A stretch of 64,000 nucleotides of DNA, from contig NZ_SSMY01000002.1 in NCBI RefSeq assembly GCF_004799495.1, positions 186,001 through 250,000 of the forward strand, in the 5' to 3' direction. This DNA is from Sphingomonas sp. Lineage in GTDB: Bacteria > Pseudomonadota > Alphaproteobacteria > Sphingomonadales > Sphingomonadaceae. This document shows positions 61,260 to 64,000 of the stretch, piece after piece (position 1 is the stretch's first letter; each line of letters begins with the position of its first letter). The notes below the pieces were generated by a model, which was given only the letters and a program-made list of their open reading frames with translations, had not been told where the DNA came from and did no database searches. A program made the position numbers and the translations under genes.

Positions 61260-62773
61260 CGCGGCGCGACGCGCGCCCTGGACGCTTGCTCGTAGGCATA
61301 GCCCGCATTGAACAGCGCCTGCTCGCTATACGCCGGCCCGATGAACGAAATCCCGACCGGCAATCCGCGTACCAGTCCCATCGGCACGGTCAGATTGGGA
61401 TAGCCCGAAATCGCGGGCAATTCGGACGAGCTCGGGCCGGTATATTGATCGCCGTAGACCGGGTCGCTCAGCCACGCCGGGCCATAAGTCGGTTGGACCA
61501 GGATCGTCGCGCCGGCATCCGCCAGCATCTTGTCGATCGCGCCTTTGGCGGCGGCCAGCGACTTGTCGCGCTGCCCCTGGTAAGTCGGCTCGGCGATGCC
61601 CTGCGACTTCGCCGCCATGTCGAAGATTTCCTGCGCGAAATACGGCATTTCGGTTGCGGCGTTGGCGGTGTCGAACGCGACGACCTGATCGAGCGTGCGC
61701 GCCTTTACCGCTGGCGCGCTCGCCGCGAGATATTTGTCGAGGTCGCTCTTCAGCTCGAACTTGAGCACATCGAACTCGGCATCGCCCATGCCCTCGGTCT
61801 TGGGCCGGGTCACGTCGATCAGTATCGCGCCCTGCGCCTTGAGCACCGCGAGCGCCGCGTCGAACTTCACCGCCTCCAGCGCCGGCATATCGGGGCGATA
61901 GACCGCGATCCGCACGCCCTTCAGCCCGTTGGTGGAAAGTCCCGCCGCATAGTCCTTGCGGTATTGGTTGGCGTTCGCGGTCGCCGGGTCGGCGGGATCG
62001 CTGCCGACCATCGCCGAAAACAGGATCGCGGCGTCGCGCACGCTGCGCGCCATCGGCCCGGGCGTGTCCTGGCTATGGCTGATCGGCACGACATACGTCC
62101 GGCTGACCAGCCCGAGCGTCGGCTTGAGCCCGACCAGCCCGTTCATCGACGACGGACATACCACCGACCCGTCGGTCTCGGTCCCGAGCCCCGCCGCGGC
62201 GAAGCTCGCCGCGATCCCGGCGCCGGTGCCGCTCGACGACCCGCACGCGGTGCGGTCAAGCGCGTATGGGTTGCGCACCAGCCCGCCGACCGCGCTCCAC
62301 CCGCTCATCGCCTTGGTCGAGCGGATGTTGGCCCATTCGCTGAGGTTGGTCTTGCCCAAGATCACCGCGCCCTGCGCGCGGAGCAGTGCCACCACCGGCG
62401 CATCGCGTCCGGTCCGGTTGTCCTCGAGCGCGAGGCTCCCCGCCGTCGTCGCGACCGGATCCTTCGTCTCGATATTGTCCTTGATCAGGATCGGCACGCC
62501 GTCGAGCGGGCCAAGCAGCTTCTTCGCCTTGCGCCGCGCGTCGCTCGCCTGCGCCTCGGCGATCGCATCGGGATTGACCGCGATCACCGCGCGCAAGCTC
62601 GGGCCGGCACGATCCATCGCCGCGATCCGCGCGAGATAGGCTCGCGTGATCGCCTCGCTCGACGTGCCCGACGTCATGGCGGCGCGAAGTTGATCGATCG
62701 ATTGCTCTTCGACGGTTTGCGCGGTCGCCGGGAGCGGCGCGGCAAGCAACAACAAGGCAGCGAGACGGCGCAT
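61211..62773 (-). CDS. Amidase signature family hydrolase, exported
   Basis: A 520-residue amide hydrolase. Residues 1-19 form a signal peptide (ending ATAQ), so it acts in the periplasm or beyond. The Ser-Ser-Lys catalytic set is Lys98 in ILIKDNIETKD, the cis-serine in CGSSSGTGAGIAAS (about 180) and nucleophile Ser203 in GTETDGSVVCPSSMN. It is close to glutamyl/peptide amidases of this family. The last 13 residues lie over the DUF4345 gene end. Confidence 0.92.
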   Translation of the reverse strand: MRRLAALLLLAAPLPATAQTVEEQSIDQLRAAMTSGTSSEAITRAYLARIAAMDRAGPSLRAVIAVNPDAIAEAQASDARRKAKKLLGPLDGVPILIKDNIETKDPVATTAGSLALEDNRTGRDAPVVALLRAQGAVILGKTNLSEWANIRSTKAMSGWSAVGGLVRNPYALDRTACGSSSGTGAGIAASFAAAGLGTETDGSVVCPSSMNGLVGLKPTLGLVSRTYVVPISHSQDTPGPMARSVRDAAILFSAMVGSDPADPATANANQYRKDYAAGLSTNGLKGVRIAVYRPDMPALEAVKFDAALAVLKAQGAILIDVTRPKTEGMGDAEFDVLKFELKSDLDKYLAASAPAVKARTLDQVVAFDTANAATEMPYFAQEIFDMAAKSQGIAEPTYQGQRDKSLAAAKGAIDKMLADAGATILVQPTYGPAWLSDPVYGDQYTGPSSSELPAISGYPNLTVPMGLVRGLPVGISFIGPAYSEQALFNAGYAYEQASRARVAPRYLPSVDAGLEVEAAK

Positions 62774-62815
62774 GGCGATTCCCCTTTCGCCGCACCATCA
62801 GCCAAGCGCCCCAAA

Positions 62816-62855
62816 ATGAAAAGAGGCTGCCGGGGATCTCTCCCCGGCAACCTCC
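62816..62855 (-). terminator. Leftward intrinsic terminator of the structured RNA
   Basis: On the minus strand a stem of 13 bp (GAGG-TGCCGGGGA with TCCCCGGCA-CCTC, one mismatch) is closed by a GAGA tetraloop and followed by TTTTCATTTT. It has no protein gene upstream on that strand, so it must end the RNA described at 62816-63095. Confidence 0.85.
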
Positions 62856-62989
62856 TGACATGGTCAGCGGCCGGAAGCTCCAGCCCGGAGGACCATGCGG
62901 ACCGCTAGTGTTACGGCTGGCGGCGTTGATTGGGGGAGGATGCCCCCCGCACGCCCGACCGGTGGAGGTCTTCCACCGGCGCCGTCACA

Positions 62990-63046
62990 TCAGCGGCGCG
63001 TCCCCCGAACGAACTGAACCGACCCCCTTGCTGAACCATGAGACAT
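62990..63046 (-). CDS. 18-codon short open frame preceded by perfect Shine-Dalgarno
   Basis: The frame starts ATG at 63046 and stops at 62990, encoding MSHGSARGSVQFVRGTRR, a basic 18-residue peptide. AAGGAGGTGATCC lies at the ideal distance (seven bases after GGAGG) and is complementary to the 3' end of 16S rRNA over 13 bases. Three hairpins and a terminator follow, so it may be a regulatory leader peptide or a small regulatory RNA whose coding is incidental. It is too short for codon statistics to prove. Confidence 0.45.
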   Translation of the reverse strand: MSHGSARGSVQFVRGTRR

Positions 63047-63101
63047 CGGATCACCTCCTTTCGCTTGTTGAAACGACGTGCCCAAAACTGGGCACGGATC
63101 G

Positions 63102-63130
63102 AATGTGAATCACGGGGATAAGTATTTCAA
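63102..63130 (-). promoter_or_regulatory. Candidate promoter of the structured RNA
   Basis: Reading leftward, TTGAAA (63125-63130) is a good -35 and CACATT (63102-63107) a partial -10, separated by exactly 17 bp. The start would fall near 63095, at the 5' edge of the first hairpin. Confidence 0.5.
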
Positions 63131-63197
63131 GTCTTGTAATGCGCGGAGGAATCGACGATTCTCTTTCGCCTTGGCCGCGTCGCTGCGGCACTTCTCC

Positions 63198-63662
63198 CTA
63201 CTTTCCGAATGGTTGAGTCTCGGGCGCTTTCTCGTCGGTGGTGAAGTCGAATGCGTAGCGGCCGCCATCGGCGGTCGTTGCCTGGCACGTGATTTCGGTC
63301 TTGGCCACGATCAGCGCCGGCGTGCAACGCCCGGTTATGTTCTGTGCGGCGCTCGTCACTTGCGCGGCGGTGTCGCCCGGCCGAACCCCGGTCACCTTGC
63401 TCAGCGCGATCCCGTCGGCATCCGGCATGCCGAAGAAACTGACCAGCCCGTCATCGGTCTTCACCGCCATCGACCGCTGGCCGTCGTCGTAATGCAGGCT
63501 AAGGATCGCATCGCCGCAATTCATCGTCTTGCCGCTAATCACGAGCAAAGAACAATGCCCGCTTGCAAACGTGATGTCGGTCGGCACGCGCACCAGATCC
63601 GGCGCCGCGGCGCTCGCGCCAGCGGCCAATAGTCCGGCAGCGACAATGGTCGAACGGATCAT
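63198..63662 (-). CDS. Exported protein of unknown function
   Basis: A 154-residue protein with a signal peptide (1-19, ending ASA). The mature part is beta-rich and has four cysteines (in FASGHCSLLVISG, MNCGDAILSLHYDDG, ITGRCTPALIV and AKTEITCQATTADGG) suggesting two disulfides in the periplasm. It ends DEKAPETQPFGK. No family is recognised. AGAAAGA precedes the ATG at 63662. It is followed on the same strand, 103 bp downstream, by the promoter of the structured RNA. Confidence 0.7.
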   Translation of the reverse strand: MIRSTIVAAGLLAAGASAAAPDLVRVPTDITFASGHCSLLVISGKTMNCGDAILSLHYDDGQRSMAVKTDDGLVSFFGMPDADGIALSKVTGVRPGDTAAQVTSAAQNITGRCTPALIVAKTEITCQATTADGGRYAFDFTTDEKAPETQPFGK

Positions 63663-63706
63663 GCGGCGTCTTTCTAAAGCATGGGCACTGCCCAGCCTAG
63701 CGCGCC

Positions 63707-63856
63707 TCAATGATGCTTGAAATACTGCACCTCGCGCTCGTGTTTCTCGGCGCCCGCGCGCGTGTCGAACGTGCCGAGGTTGCGGCGCTTGTGCGTCTTG
63801 GGATCGACCTTGCGCGAATAGAGGCGATATTCGCCCGACTTGAGCTTGCGGATCAT
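63707..63856 (-). CDS. Small basic conserved-type protein, 49 residues
   Basis: A 49-residue basic protein that would start MIRKLKSGEYRLYSRKVDPK, continue KRRNLGTFDTRAGAEKHERE and end QYFKHH. The lysine/arginine-rich, ribosomal-protein-like composition and GTFDTRAxAEKHE segment match a small family I have seen in sphingomonads and relatives, of unknown function. GAGGAGAAG before the ATG at 63856 is a strong ribosome site, which makes this frame convincing despite its size. It is the gene just before the secreted-protein gene on the same strand. Confidence 0.75.
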   Translation of the reverse strand: MIRKLKSGEYRLYSRKVDPKTHKRRNLGTFDTRAGAEKHEREVQYFKHH

Positions 63857-63897
63857 GGTACTTCTCCTCGCGCGGCAGAACGCGCGAGGACATTAAG

Positions 63898-64000
63898 CTA
63901 TCCGCGGCAGTCCTCGATCACGCGACCAATCTCGGCGTGCGGCGGCAGAACCGCCGGCCGCCGGCCGGCCTGTTCGATGACAAACCGCCCACGGCTGAAC
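63898..64000 (-). CDS. C-terminal end of an unidentified protein (runs off the window)
   Basis: The window ends inside this gene; the last 34 codons are visible and end RVIEDCRG before a TAG at 63898-63900. The sequence is basic with an Arg/Pro/Ala-rich stretch. No family can be assigned from so little. The small basic-protein gene follows 41 bp downstream. Confidence 0.4.
   Translation of the reverse strand, partial: FSRGRFVIEQAGRRPAVLPPHAEIGRVIEDCRG

Larger units (their letters stand above)
62816..63095 (-). ncRNA. Structured minus-strand RNA with ideal Shine-Dalgarno (undescribed)
   Basis: A predicted transcript of about 280 nt from a promoter at 63102-63130 to a strong terminator. In order it holds a 5' hairpin (63078-63095), the stretch AAGGAGGTGATCC (63048-63060, minus strand), an 18-codon frame, a hairpin CCGGTGGA...TCCACCGG, a GGGGGG/CCCCC pairing, and a compound stem CATGGTC/GACCATG (62859-62865 with 62891-62897) holding CTCC-AGCCC-GGAG, then the terminator. 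No RNA family is recognised by me. Confidence 0.6.

Noticed and set aside
63047-63064. GGATCACCTCCTTTC on the plus strand equals the 3' end of 16S rRNA
   Set aside because: Only this short piece matches; no other 16S sequence is near and its reverse complement makes a perfect Shine-Dalgarno in front of an ATG.

Overview
The window is about two thirds G+C and packed with short-spaced or overlapping genes. It looks like chromosome from a sphingomonad (alphaproteobacterium, probably Sphingomonas or a close relative). The evidence is an Rrf2-regulator-sufBCDSTA iron-sulfur operon, a MucR/Ros regulator, a Fur without the usual CxxC pairs, a leucine-catabolism cluster, several iron/2-oxoglutarate-type oxygenases and dispersed palindromes of the CCCCGGCGAAGGCCGGGG kind. 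There is no phage, insertion sequence, CRISPR array or rRNA operon. This taxonomic call is inference from gene content; no marker gene was compared.

Layout. 1-7.4 kb: the end of a response regulator, a ROK sugar kinase, a CitE-like lyase divergent from glutaryl-CoA dehydrogenase plus a CoA-transferase, a sugar MFS transporter under a LacI-type operator, a DODA-type dioxygenase divergent from an orphan [2Fe-2S] subunit. 7.8-11.4 kb: RcnB-like secreted protein, prolyl 4-hydroxylase-like enzyme, recJ and tRNA-Glu(TTC). 11.5-23.4 kb: DUF2236 oxygenase, amino-acid permease, then isovaleryl-CoA dehydrogenase and the two methylcrotonyl-CoA carboxylase subunits, split by a membrane LuxR/DUF4199 pair and an M13 peptidase and followed by GNAT, MaoC and a 61-residue protein. 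23.4-29.7 kb: the suf operon on the minus strand, with a phytanoyl-CoA dioxygenase-type gene inside it.

29.8-42.4 kb: AraC regulator, a probable minus-strand small RNA, pyrD, ggt, a long-chain acyl-CoA synthetase, an M16 peptidase, an aspartyl-hydroxylase-like enzyme, nfu, rutE-like, tsaB-rimI and mucR. 42.4-58.4 kb: fur-plsC-miaB, phoH-(DUF4926)-ybeY-corC, then katG, a sorbosone dehydrogenase-type enzyme and three small genes interrupting the usual corC-lnt join, then lnt, metK, a secreted protein and trmB. 58.4-64 kb: a ParB-like protein without its HTH, a CelD/FemAB-like acyltransferase, DUF2721 and DUF4345 membrane proteins, an amidase, a structured minus-strand RNA with an ideal Shine-Dalgarno and an 18-codon frame, and two small conserved-looking proteins.

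Themes. Iron and iron-sulfur handling recur (suf, nfu, fur, a candidate Fur box before suf, katG, and miaB which uses two Fe-S clusters). Branched-chain and dicarboxylic acyl-CoA breakdown is the second theme. The most unusual points are the structured RNA near 63 kb, the putative small RNA near 30.8 kb, and dispersed palindromes that have entered coding space: one supplies the N-terminal region of SufS, one the start of a CoA-transferase, and one sits where the start codon of tsaB should be.
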